Shown: piece after piece, positions 7,680 through 15,356 of the stretch
Layout: each line of letters starts with the position of its first letter
Position numbering within the stretch: the first letter of the stretch is position 1
NCBI GenBank assembly: GCA_051880035.1
Contig: JBJENE010000068.1
Location: 1-23,791, forward strand
Direction: 5' to 3'
Source of the DNA: Eshraghiella sp051880035
Lineage (GTDB): Bacteria; Bacillota; Clostridia; Lachnospirales; Lachnospiraceae
Length of the DNA: 23,791 bases
Notes under the pieces: generated by a model
What the model was told of the DNA's origin: nothing
What the model saw: the letters and a program-made list of their open reading frames with translations, nothing else
The model's database searches: none
Made by a program: the position numbers and the translations under genes

Positions 7680-8975
7680 TTATCTTAGTACATATTTCTG
7701 CTCATATATTTCATAAGGAAGAGGCTTGTCATACAAAAATCCCTGAACGGCATTACAGCCGCACTCATATACGATTTTTTCCTCTTCTTCACTCTCTATT
7801 CCTTCACAAATAACATCAAAATTAATATTCTTAAATGTATTAAGAAGATTCTTAAGTATGGAACGACCGGCTTCGACTTTAAGACTGTTAGTCACAAATC
7901 CTCTGTCAAACTTAATCACATCTACCGGAACTGTTCCGAGAAGATATAGTGAATTATAACCGGAGCCGAAATCATCCATGCTTATCTTATATCCATGTCC
8001 CTTAAGGAACTCAATCTGTTCAATGATATGACTTAAATTTTCACAGAAAATAGTCTCGGTAAGCTCAAACTCAAAGAACTTTGCAGGGACTCCGGACTTT
8101 CTTATCTGTTCATCTATTTTCTGAATGAAGCCCGGTTCCCAGAAATCCATTCTTGAAAGATTCATGGATATTGTGGAAAGTTCATAACCCTGCTCCATCC
8201 ACTTTTTCTGAAGTTCTATTACCTTCTGAATAACATAATTATCAAGTCTGGTAATAAGTCCGCTTCTCTCCAAAATATCTATATATGTATTAGGAGGCAT
8301 AATATTTCCGTTATCATCAGCTATACGGGATAAAGCCTCCCCGCCTATAAGCTTATGACCGTCAATAGCAAACTTCGGCTGGATAAAAACTTTAATTCTG
8401 TCATTTTCCAGTGCGGAATAAAACATAGGTATTACACCTGCTTCATTATTCACGCGATTTTTCATACTCTCCGTATATGCTGCAACGGTACAGGCATAGT
8501 TCGTCTTAATACTTCGTCTCGCATACTGCGCCTTGTCAATCATATCATTCATGTCTTCATCCGCATATGCATCTTCAATCATAAAAACACCCATATAAAC
8601 CCTTATTCTGGCTCTTGGGAATTCCTGATTGATTTCATTGCTGAATTTACGATTCATAGTATCGTACTTATTGCATAATGCTTCCACATCCATCCTGCCT
8701 GCTTCTGCAAGAATAATAATATGATCCACATAAATTCTGCACGCAAGAACACAATCGGTATTCATATGACAATACCGGTACACACATCTTTCAATCAGTC
8801 TGTCTCCGGCTTCATAACCATACATCTGATTAAAATATTTAAAATTACTGATGTCCAGCGAAATTATTGCAGGATTTTTCATTTCATTTTGAATTATCCT
8901 GCCTGCCTTTTGTTTAAAATAATCAACGTGAGGCAGTCTGGTAAGCGGCTCTACCGTAGTATTTTCAATCCTCAT
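7680..8975 (-). CDS. c-di-GMP phosphodiesterase (degenerate GGDEF + EAL)
   Basis: A 431-residue soluble protein with no membrane helix. Residues 1-170 form a GGDEF-type domain whose active loop is degenerate (RIYVDHIIIL where RxGGDEFxxL is expected), so it should not make c-di-GMP and may bind GTP or serve as a partner domain. Residues 180-425 form an EAL domain with the catalytic set intact: GGEALSR (Glu213), MNLS (Asn272), FELTET (Glu304), MDDFGSGY (Asp334/Asp335), VIKFD (Lys355), CEGIE (Glu391) and QGFLYDKPLP. Hydrolysis of c-di-GMP to pGpG is therefore likely. GGAGGT stands 9 nt before the ATG. The gene has its own promoter and is followed after 16 nt by the Gly-rich two-TM protein gene, probably its operon partner. 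Confidence 0.93.
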   Translation of the reverse strand: MRIENTTVEPLTRLPHVDYFKQKAGRIIQNEMKNPAIISLDISNFKYFNQMYGYEAGDRLIERCVYRYCHMNTDCVLACRIYVDHIIILAEAGRMDVEALCNKYDTMNRKFSNEINQEFPRARIRVYMGVFMIEDAYADEDMNDMIDKAQYARRSIKTNYACTVAAYTESMKNRVNNEAGVIPMFYSALENDRIKVFIQPKFAIDGHKLIGGEALSRIADDNGNIMPPNTYIDILERSGLITRLDNYVIQKVIELQKKWMEQGYELSTISMNLSRMDFWEPGFIQKIDEQIRKSGVPAKFFEFELTETIFCENLSHIIEQIEFLKGHGYKISMDDFGSGYNSLYLLGTVPVDVIKFDRGFVTNSLKVEAGRSILKNLLNTFKNINFDVICEGIESEEEEKIVYECGCNAVQGFLYDKPLPYEIYEQKYVLR

Positions 8976-9026
8976 CCTGTTGTAACCTCCAATATACCTT
9001 TACCTTAAAGCTGCACACTCCCATGA

Positions 9027-9055
9027 ATAATATAATATCACATTTTTTTAAACAA
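9027..9055 (-). promoter_or_regulatory. Promoter of the phosphodiesterase operon
   Basis: On the minus strand TTGTTT (9050-9055) and TATTAT (9027-9032) are spaced by 17 nt. The -10 box lies 51 nt before the ATG. A 7-bp hairpin just upstream (9075-9092) might mark the end of the traX-like transcript but lacks a T-run. Confidence 0.6.
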
Positions 9056-9095
9056 TATAATATATATTTAGTACCATTTTTCGACAAAAATGCAT

Positions 9096-9776
9096 CTAAA
9101 GTATAAAAATTCTAACAATTCCAAGCAATGCCATGTGCACCGGATAAAAAATATAAAACAAATATCCGGGAAATTTTCCTTTAGTGCCGTTATAAAAATG
9201 AATCGGCAAAAATGCAGACAATGCGGGAATGTCAGTTATATCACAATCAATCAGTAATACAATGCCTCCCGATATATACATGAATCTCCGGTCGGATCGT
9301 GACATATACATGAACACCGCAAGCATTATGCATTTCCATGAATATGCGGACTTGATAAACCAGGATGCCGCCATTCCGGCCGTGGTAATTAGTGCAATAA
9401 GCAAAAATCCCTTAACTCCCCTGTCCACACATTTGGAAATCAGCCAGAGTACAATCAGGGCAATTGTAAATGTAAAAAGAATATTATTATGGGTAAAATC
9501 AAAAGGTTTACCACTTACCATAAGGTCGTAAGGTATTTCGGAAATAAGTGCCAGTACTCCGATTCTTGTAATATATTTTCCCAGAGAACGGGTATGCACA
9601 AATCCCTCAACAAGGACAAAACAGAATATCGGAAATGCAATTCTTCCGATTCCTCTCATTATATAGTATGCTGCAGCCGAAAGTCCGTTTCCCGCAAGAA
9701 TCAGTGCAGTATGGTCTAAAAGCATCGCTGCCGCACCGATTATCTTTAGCGCGGATAAGCTTAATTTTCTGTTCAT
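9096..9776 (-). CDS. TraX-family membrane protein (probable acyltransferase)
   Basis: A 226-residue multi-pass membrane protein of the TraX family. The N-terminus LSALKIIGAAAMLLDHTALIL and the segment IGRIAFPIFCFVLVEGFVHTRSLGKY, followed by ISEIPYDL, are the family hallmarks. They include the Asp-His pair (MLLDH) and the Arg/Phe-rich loop. In F plasmids TraX N-acetylates pilin, while chromosomal Firmicutes copies have no pilin partner and are thought to acylate an unknown envelope substrate. About six to seven hydrophobic helices are visible. AAAGGA precedes the ATG. The gene is monocistronic, with the PHP gene diverging upstream. No conjugation genes are present nearby, so this should not be read as a transfer function. 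Confidence 0.88.
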   Translation of the reverse strand: MNRKLSLSALKIIGAAAMLLDHTALILAGNGLSAAAYYIMRGIGRIAFPIFCFVLVEGFVHTRSLGKYITRIGVLALISEIPYDLMVSGKPFDFTHNNILFTFTIALIVLWLISKCVDRGVKGFLLIALITTAGMAASWFIKSAYSWKCIMLAVFMYMSRSDRRFMYISGGIVLLIDCDITDIPALSAFLPIHFYNGTKGKFPGYLFYIFYPVHMALLGIVRIFIL

Positions 9777-9837
9777 ATTATCTGTCCTTTTCGTTACTCA
9801 CATAAGCCTCATATACCGATGCCCGGTCTCATATAAA

Positions 9838-9867
9838 ATTTTACCATAAAGATTGCAAAATTAACAA
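9838..9867 (-). promoter_or_regulatory. Promoter of the traX-like gene
   Basis: On the minus strand TTGTTA (9862-9867), an 18-nt spacer and TAAAAT (9838-9843) preceded by TGG give an extended -10 promoter. An overlapping alternative is TTGCAA with TATATG. The leader to the ATG is about 60 nt. Confidence 0.55.
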
Positions 9868-9884
9868 CACATTTTAAATAAGTG

Positions 9885-9893
9885 TGATATAAT
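9885..9893 (+). promoter_or_regulatory. Extended -10 promoter of the PHP gene
   Basis: TGATATAAT is a perfect TATAAT (9888-9893) with the TGn extension. No good -35 box is seen at 16-18 nt. The site lies 66 nt before the PHP gene start, back to back with the traX-like promoter. Confidence 0.55.
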
Positions 9894-9958
9894 CTGACTG
9901 AAATAAAAATTCGGATTAACATCCGGTAGAGATTAATGCACTTATACGGAGGACGAAT

Positions 9959-10714
9959 ATGTACAAATATGAAACTCATTTACATACATGCGAGGCAAGT
10001 GCCTGCGGATTTTCAAGCGGTGCCGATTACCCTGCCTACTATAAGGCCATGGGATACGACGGAATTTTTATTACCGATCATTTCTTTAACGGTAACAGCT
10101 GTATTCCCAAATACAAAAGCTGGGAGAAGCGTATCAATGCTTTCTGCAAGGGATATGAAAAAGCCAAGGCCGCCGGTGACAAAATAGGCTTTCCGGTTTT
10201 TTTCGGATGGGAGGCTAATTTTGACGGAGACGAATTTCTTATATACGGGCTTGATAAGGAATGGCTTCTTAATCATCCCGACCTTCTTTCATACAGCAGA
10301 ACAAAGCAGTATGATGTGGTTCATGAAGCCGGTGGTCTGGTGGTTCAGGCCCACCCGTTCAGGGAAAGGGGATATTTAAATACCATCCGTCTTAACCCGG
10401 ATACATGTGATGCCATGGAAGCATATAATGCCTTCAACCTGACTTACTGCAATCACAATGCAGAAATATATTGCAGGGAAAACAATATTTTCACAACTGC
10501 AGGCTCCGATTTGCACAAAATGGATTCCATTCCTGCCAAAAATCATCTTGGCATGGAATTTGATTTTCCGATTAACAGCGAAATGGACTATGTCCACGCA
10601 ATTCTTGAAAGAAAAGGCAGAATGTGCGTTCCTCCCGAAGAAAGGCTGGATGAGTCCATGTTAAATCAGGGAATCGACGCAAAACTCCCCGTAGTCATTA
10701 ACCACAGGGAGTAG
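9959..10714 (+). CDS. PHP-domain metal-dependent phosphoesterase
   Basis: A 251-residue protein of the PHP superfamily, related to histidinol phosphatase-like hydrolases. The metal-binding residues appear in family order: HLH (His7, His9), TDH (Asp40, His41), WEANF (Glu85), QAHPFRE (His132), a mid-domain His near 166, and AGSDLH (Asp184, His186). The substrate cannot be told from sequence. Stand-alone PHP proteins hydrolyse a range of phosphate esters, and this one is not in a histidine operon. GGAGGA (9948-9953) stands 5 nt before the ATG. The gene is transcribed alone and ends 17 nt from the convergent degV gene. Confidence 0.9.
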   Translation: MYKYETHLHTCEASACGFSSGADYPAYYKAMGYDGIFITDHFFNGNSCIPKYKSWEKRINAFCKGYEKAKAAGDKIGFPVFFGWEANFDGDEFLIYGLDKEWLLNHPDLLSYSRTKQYDVVHEAGGLVVQAHPFRERGYLNTIRLNPDTCDAMEAYNAFNLTYCNHNAEIYCRENNIFTTAGSDLHKMDSIPAKNHLGMEFDFPINSEMDYVHAILERKGRMCVPPEERLDESMLNQGIDAKLPVVINHRE

Positions 10715-10731
10715 TTATATCATTATTATAT

Positions 10732-11607
10732 CTAAGCTTCTCTCGGTTTGGAGAAATGAATAAGTGACAGCATATTCGGTCCCGTATGTGCTCCGATAAT
10801 CGGACTGAGCATTGTGACACGAACAGTTAAATCACTGTACTTCTCCGTAAGCATGCTTTTAAGTGTTATTGCATCATCCATGCAGTCGGCACAGCATATG
10901 TATACCAGTTGGCCAAGAGACGGGTCATATGAAGCTTCGAACTTCTCGATAAGTCCCTTCATAGCCTGTTTCTGGCCTCTTATTTTATCAATCGTCTCAA
11001 GCTTTCCTTCAGGATTAATTCTGAGAATCGGCTTAATATTAAGTGCCGTTCCGAGAACTGCGGATGCAGCAGATACTCTTCCGCCTCTCTTTAAGTACAT
11101 CAAATCATCCACCATGAACCAAAGACTTATATTATTGGCATGACTGCGTAACCATGCCGCATTATCCTCAAGGCTCATACCCGCCTCTCTGTTATTGCAT
11201 GCACTTTCCACAAGAATTCCCATTCCTCCCGTAGCAGCCAGGGAATCCACTACCTCAATATGAACATCATCATATTCTTCCTTAAGATTCTGTACGGCAA
11301 GCAGTGCAGATTCATATGTATTGCTGAGTCCGCTGGAAAGTGATATATAAAGTATTGAATTACCCTCTTTTACAAGAGGGCCAAAAATATCCATATAATG
11401 GGTCGGTGTAATCTGACTGGTCTGGGTTGTGACTTTAGAGCGTAATTTGTCATAGAAATTATGCATCATCTCATCCGACTCAGGCTCATTACAATAGTGG
11501 GTCTCCTCTCCGAGTACATATTCCATAGGAATATATCTGACATCATGACTTTTGGCAAACTCGACATCAATGTCAAGCGAAACATCCGAAAAAATTAAAT
11601 AACTCAT
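10732..11607 (-). CDS. DegV family fatty acid-binding protein (FakB-like)
   Basis: A 291-residue cytoplasmic protein of the DegV family. Members hold a fatty acid and, as FakB, present it to the kinase FakA for phospholipid synthesis. The N-terminus is short (MSYLIFSDVSLDI) with the IPMEYVLGEE strand. The lipid-carboxylate and phosphate-contact region reads VTTQTSQITP (about 59-68), followed by ISLSSGLSNTYESA (about 88-101) and DSLAATGGMG (about 121-130), as in characterised members. The protein is close to the usual 280-290 length. GGGAGA precedes the ATG. No fakA is in the window, so this may be one of several DegV paralogues. The gene is apparently monocistronic, with an ATGTT/AACAT-rich stretch upstream. 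Confidence 0.92.
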   Translation of the reverse strand: MSYLIFSDVSLDIDVEFAKSHDVRYIPMEYVLGEETHYCNEPESDEMMHNFYDKLRSKVTTQTSQITPTHYMDIFGPLVKEGNSILYISLSSGLSNTYESALLAVQNLKEEYDDVHIEVVDSLAATGGMGILVESACNNREAGMSLEDNAAWLRSHANNISLWFMVDDLMYLKRGGRVSAASAVLGTALNIKPILRINPEGKLETIDKIRGQKQAMKGLIEKFEASYDPSLGQLVYICCADCMDDAITLKSMLTEKYSDLTVRVTMLSPIIGAHTGPNMLSLIHFSKPREA

Positions 11608-11687
11608 AACATATCTCCCAAATCGTATAATATAAACATCATTGTTTGAATGTTATGTTAACATATTTAAACAAAAAATGCAATCTG

Positions 11688-12644
11688 TTAAAATATCTTG
11701 TTCTTTTCCTCGATTGACCTTATTAAAAGGCAAATCATTTCGTGGGTAGGGACAGCAATTCCATGGTTGCCGGCAATTCTGCATATACATCCGTTAAGCG
11801 TATCTATCTCTGTCTTATGTCCTTTTTCCAAATCCTGTAAAGTGGATGAGCGGTGCTCATATGTGTCGGGTACCAGCTTACCGTAGAATGCTTCCTTATA
11901 TTCTTCCGGAGAATCCCAGAATGTCCGGTATCCTTCTGCCTCCATTACGGCGTATGTTTCATTAATTAACCTGTTCATAATATCTCTTGCATAAGTAATT
12001 TCTGACATTTTACCGTATGACAGATTAAGTATTGCCCCCAGAGGGTTCAGGGTTGTATTAAAAAGCATTTTGGCCCAAAGGGCTTCTGCCACCTGATTGG
12101 TAACCTCTGAAGGGATTCCTGAACTGCTAAGTGCTTTGGCTATCGGTTCCATCCATGCAAAATCTTCTCCGAAAAGTGAACCAAGAAGAATAGGAGCCGT
12201 ATGAACGGTAACTTTGCTTATTCCGAATTCAGTTTTCTCAAATCCCGTAATTATTCTTGCATGAAAAATTCTGTCTTTGGGCAGAAATTTCATATACGCA
12301 TCCTCATTGCCCCATCCGTTCTGAAACAGGATGATTTTACCGGATGGTCCAAGAATTTCCGGATGGTCTGAAAGCTCTTTGGCAATTTCATTATTGGCAA
12401 GGGTTTTGGCACTTATTATTACTGCGTCATAATTTTTACCTGCCGTCTCATAACTGTCAACAACCGGCAATTCACCTTTCCTGAGGAATATATCTCCGAA
12501 TATTCCTGTTCTTTTCGCACCTTTTTCCCTGATATAATCTGCGGTTGCGTTTCTTGCAAAAAGATATGTGTCAATCCCTTCGCTTTTAAGTGATACGGCA
12601 GTTGCAACTCCAACTGCTCCTGCTCCTATAATAAGTACTTTCAT
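11688..12644 (-). CDS. 2-dehydropantoate 2-reductase-like oxidoreductase (ApbA/PanE family)
   Basis: A 318-residue NAD(P)-dependent reductase of the ketopantoate reductase family. It has the Rossmann motif GAGAVG (7-12), LFQNGWGNED (Asn109-Gly110), the catalytic Lys192 in LWAKMLFNTTLNP with its Asn partners, and the C-terminal HRSSTLQDLEKGHKTEIDTLNG block with Glu279. A PanE role in pantothenate synthesis would be NADPH reduction of ketopantoate to pantoate. No panB or panC is nearby, and many genomes carry several paralogues, so the substrate is open. Translation is coupled to the lipoprotein gene upstream: its TGA stop is followed by a single C and then this ATG. The ribosome binding site (GGAG) lies inside the upstream gene. 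Confidence 0.9.
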   Translation of the reverse strand: MKVLIIGAGAVGVATAVSLKSEGIDTYLFARNATADYIREKGAKRTGIFGDIFLRKGELPVVDSYETAGKNYDAVIISAKTLANNEIAKELSDHPEILGPSGKIILFQNGWGNEDAYMKFLPKDRIFHARIITGFEKTEFGISKVTVHTAPILLGSLFGEDFAWMEPIAKALSSSGIPSEVTNQVAEALWAKMLFNTTLNPLGAILNLSYGKMSEITYARDIMNRLINETYAVMEAEGYRTFWDSPEEYKEAFYGKLVPDTYEHRSSTLQDLEKGHKTEIDTLNGCICRIAGNHGIAVPTHEMICLLIRSIEEKNKIF

Positions 12645-12645
12645 G

Positions 12646-14760
12646 TCAGTTCTCCGTCTCTAAAAAATCTTCACTCCAGCCCGTGGTATCAAAGACTTGT
12701 TTAATGCAGTCTATATAGTAATTCTTCTTGGTATTGAGCCCCGTGCATTTTTCCCATTCTATCCAGCAGTCATCCCTCATTATGTTTTCAAATATTCTTG
12801 CCCTGTCCTCAGTCGGAAAGGTCATGGAATAACTGTCAACAAAGTATACCATTGACATATCTTCCTCATGAAGGTGGGCATCACTGGTATAATAGAAACT
12901 GTTTTCCCATCCGAATTCTTCGTATGAATATGTATATATATCATGGTCTTCAAATTCCGGATTAAGGGATTTCCAGTATTCATCATCAAGATGCTCTGTC
13001 TGGTCCAGACATTCCATATCAATTATTTTATCATCAATCGCATGGCTTAACTCATGATGAAGTGTCAGGTTAATATTGTCAGGATATGTACAGTCCACGA
13101 TAATAAGCATTTTATTGCCATCATATGTTTTAAGACCTCCGGCTGCCTCAAGGCTTCCCGAATCAACTCCGTACATTTCACCGGAAATAAGGATATCGAT
13201 TTCAGCAGTGCTTCCCGTTATAAGCTGTGGAAAGAAATTATCAGGATATTTACCCATTTCTCTTTCCAGACAATCAAGTGCCTGAGCTATGGTATCGTAA
13301 TCATTAATGGCCATAACTGCGTATCCGCCTACAAATCTCTTACATTCGTCACCTATACAGATTTGCACATCATACATTTTCTCCAATGCATCAGCTCTTT
13401 CCCGAAGCGGTTCTAAATCCTCGCTTATTGCTTCCGGAATAAAGTAATTAGGATTCCAATAATTTTCAATTGAAGCCACCACAGGTTCAAAAACTGCCTC
13501 TGCGGTCACCTCCACCATATCCATATTGCCATATGGAGTATGGTCACTTATATCCCATTTGAAAAAGCCTATATTACCATCATAATCCGTGGAAATAAAC
13601 ATAATCTCATCTTCTTCCGTATATTGAAACGGTGATTCCGGACCACTGTAATAAGACATGTATATAGGATTCGTCTGCGACGACAGATAATCGCTGCATA
13701 TCAGATTTCCGGTTTCGATGTCATACACTCCGATATGACAGCAGTCTTCATCATAGTAAGAAATAACAATATCATTTCCCAATATGTCTGTCCGGTCAAA
13801 AAAGCAATTATTCCCGATAGAAAAAGAAATCGGATTGTAATTGTATTTGTTTACGTCTATTTTCATGCCGTCATCATAGAAATCATTTATAATCAGGATT
13901 CCATTCCTGCTTTCCCCCGCAATTCCTGAATCATCACCGTTTTCCAGATCAAAAAATTCTCCGGTAGTCAGATTAACAATTCCCGAATATCTTTTCAAAT
14001 CACTTGCCAATCCGGTTACGGTTGCATATTCCTGCGAATCTCTTCCGACAAACACATCACCCATCAGTTCCACAAAAAACGCCTGTGAAAGTTCAAATAC
14101 AATATCATTGCCGCTTCCGTCCAGGCTGCGGCAATGAATACCTCCGTCTTTAACATAATAGTAATAAGGCAGATTTTCCGAAAATGAACCCATATTGGTG
14201 TCCGGTATGTTAAGCACTTCTTTCTTATTAAGCTGCATGTCATACCCTACAGCCCTTACATTATTTATATCCGATGTAATACACCATATTATGCCGTCAG
14301 CTTCTTTGAAATAGCAGTCACCGCCTTTTGACACTCTTTTATCCTCATATACAACAAGCGTATCCTTGTCTGCAAGCGCAAGATGATACTCAAAATCCAT
14401 CGCCTGTCCGTTACTTAAGTCGTCTTCCGTATAAGTTCCGGAAACCGCAATACAGTATCCGATTACAATTTTACCGTCACTGTAACCGCACAAAGTCATC
14501 CATTGAAAACATCCGCTTTCATCCCATTCATTCCTTACAATTTCCGCAATCTTGGAAATATTGCCGGAGTCGTTGGTATTTTGCCCTTTCTCGTATACGG
14601 TAATTCCTTTAAATTCGGAATATTCCGGCTCAGTCTCCGTTGGCTCTTCCATTGTCTGTTTTTCTGTTACAGTCTCATTAGTTACAACTTCTTTATCATG
14701 CTTACATGCAGTAAAAAGAAATGCCGCAACTATCAAAACAACCCAAATATATTTTTTCAT
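12646..14760 (-). CDS. Large lipoprotein with HExxH metallopeptidase-like domain
   Basis: A 704-residue exported lipoprotein, not recognised as a named family. The signal peptide ends in the lipobox FTAC (Cys19). A Thr/Glu-rich linker follows (about 25-50). Residues 51-420 look like beta-strand repeats with recurring Asp/Gly/Tyr turns (for example IIWCITSD, FISTDYDGNIGFFKWD), suggesting a beta-propeller. The C-terminal third carries LHHELSHAIDD, a zinc-binding HExxH (His569, Glu570, His573). The segment FVDSYSMTFPTEDRARIFE near 640-658 has Glu651 placed like the third zinc ligand of gluzincin-type peptidases. Prediction: a cell-surface zinc peptidase or a binding protein derived from one. AAAGGAG lies 12 nt before the ATG, which is rather far. 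It forms a bicistron with the reductase downstream and diverges from marR. Confidence 0.8.
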   Translation of the reverse strand: MKKYIWVVLIVAAFLFTACKHDKEVVTNETVTEKQTMEEPTETEPEYSEFKGITVYEKGQNTNDSGNISKIAEIVRNEWDESGCFQWMTLCGYSDGKIVIGYCIAVSGTYTEDDLSNGQAMDFEYHLALADKDTLVVYEDKRVSKGGDCYFKEADGIIWCITSDINNVRAVGYDMQLNKKEVLNIPDTNMGSFSENLPYYYYVKDGGIHCRSLDGSGNDIVFELSQAFFVELMGDVFVGRDSQEYATVTGLASDLKRYSGIVNLTTGEFFDLENGDDSGIAGESRNGILIINDFYDDGMKIDVNKYNYNPISFSIGNNCFFDRTDILGNDIVISYYDEDCCHIGVYDIETGNLICSDYLSSQTNPIYMSYYSGPESPFQYTEEDEIMFISTDYDGNIGFFKWDISDHTPYGNMDMVEVTAEAVFEPVVASIENYWNPNYFIPEAISEDLEPLRERADALEKMYDVQICIGDECKRFVGGYAVMAINDYDTIAQALDCLEREMGKYPDNFFPQLITGSTAEIDILISGEMYGVDSGSLEAAGGLKTYDGNKMLIIVDCTYPDNINLTLHHELSHAIDDKIIDMECLDQTEHLDDEYWKSLNPEFEDHDIYTYSYEEFGWENSFYYTSDAHLHEEDMSMVYFVDSYSMTFPTEDRARIFENIMRDDCWIEWEKCTGLNTKKNYYIDCIKQVFDTTGWSEDFLETEN

Positions 14761-14793
14761 GGAACCGACACGCTCCTTTCGATTTTTAATCTT

Positions 14794-14822
14794 ATTATAT
14801 AACCATCAGGGAATAACTTCAA
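14794..14822 (-). promoter_or_regulatory. Promoter of the lipoprotein/reductase operon
   Basis: On the minus strand TTGAAG (14817-14822) and a perfect TATAAT (14794-14799) are separated by 17 nt. The -35 box overlaps the inverted repeat TTCAA-n6-TTGAA (14818-14833), which also abuts the divergent marR promoter. Confidence 0.7.
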
Positions 14823-14833
14823 TTAAATTTGAA
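14818..14833. promoter_or_regulatory. Inverted repeat between divergent promoters
   Basis: TTCAA and TTGAA are separated by TTAAAT, a 5-bp dyad. It overlaps the -35 box of the lipoprotein promoter and ends 4 nt before the -35 box of the marR promoter. It is a candidate regulator site, but short and AT-rich, so it could arise by chance. Confidence 0.35.
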
Positions 14834-14836
14834 TTA

Positions 14837-14865
14837 TTGACATTTCATTTTTAAACATTTATCAT
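14837..14865 (+). promoter_or_regulatory. Promoter of the marR-ADH-ALDH operon
   Basis: A perfect TTGACA (14837-14842) and TATCAT (14860-14865) are separated by 17 nt. The predicted transcript start near 14872 is directly before the palindrome at 14881-14896. Confidence 0.75.
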
Positions 14866-14880
14866 ATTTAAGACAGTAGT

Positions 14881-14896
14881 TGTTGACAAATCAACA
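14881..14896. promoter_or_regulatory. Palindromic operator candidate for MarR
   Basis: TGTTGA-CAAA-TCAACA is a perfect 6+6 inverted repeat just downstream of the predicted transcript start and 16 nt before the marR ATG. This is the usual place for autorepression by a MarR dimer. Binding is inferred from position and symmetry only. Confidence 0.6.
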
Positions 14897-14912
14897 TCTT
14901 TGGAGGTTAAAA

Positions 14913-15356
14913 ATGATTGACAGGTTTGATTTATTCACCAGATACATCACACGGATTTACCGGGATCTTCAGCGAATCAAAAATCTGGAAATGGTTGATT
15001 TCAATCTGAAAGGCATACATGTAATGTGTCTTTTTCATTTGAACCGCTCTCCAAACGGACTGACCGTTACGGGGCTCGGGCAGGCCTGCACCGAGGATAA
15101 GGCGGCAATTTCGCGAACCGTTTCCGATTTGGCGGAAAGAGGTCTTGTTACAGTAGACAGTTCCAAAAAATACCGTGCTCCCATTGTTCTTACCGAAAAA
15201 GGACTTAATATCGCAGACCGTATCGACGAACTTGTATGTTCTGCCGTCTCGGCAGGAGGCGCCGGTCTTACAGACTCAGAGCGTGAAACTTTCTACAAGG
15301 CATTAACCACAATTTCCGACAATTTATCCGAATATTTGAAAGGAGAACCATTATGA
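14913..15356 (+). CDS. MarR family transcriptional regulator
   Basis: A 147-residue winged-helix regulator. Helices at the N-terminus (about 1-30) and C-terminus (about 118-143) should form the dimer interface. The DNA-binding part runs about 32-100, with the recognition helix in DKAAISRTVSDLAERGLV and the wing ending in RAPIVLTEKG, a standard MarR pattern. The frame can be extended to a TTG at 14880, but that would place translation across the palindrome. The ATG at 14913-14915 has GGAGG 6 nt upstream and is clearly preferred. The stop codon overlaps the next gene start (ATGA), so the regulator is translationally coupled to the alcohol dehydrogenase. It is expected to repress its own operon until a small organic ligand binds. 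Confidence 0.93.
   Translation: MIDRFDLFTRYITRIYRDLQRIKNLEMVDFNLKGIHVMCLFHLNRSPNGLTVTGLGQACTEDKAAISRTVSDLAERGLVTVDSSKKYRAPIVLTEKGLNIADRIDELVCSAVSAGGAGLTDSERETFYKALTTISDNLSEYLKGEPL

Noticed and set aside
9075..9092. Hairpin CATTTTT-CGAC-AAAAATG as the terminator of the traX-like gene
   Set aside because: The stem is all A/T except for the closing base pair and no T-run follows it in the right direction.
9096..9776. Conjugative element suggested by the TraX-family gene
   Set aside because: No relaxase, coupling protein or type IV secretion genes are nearby; chromosomal TraX homologues are common in Firmicutes.
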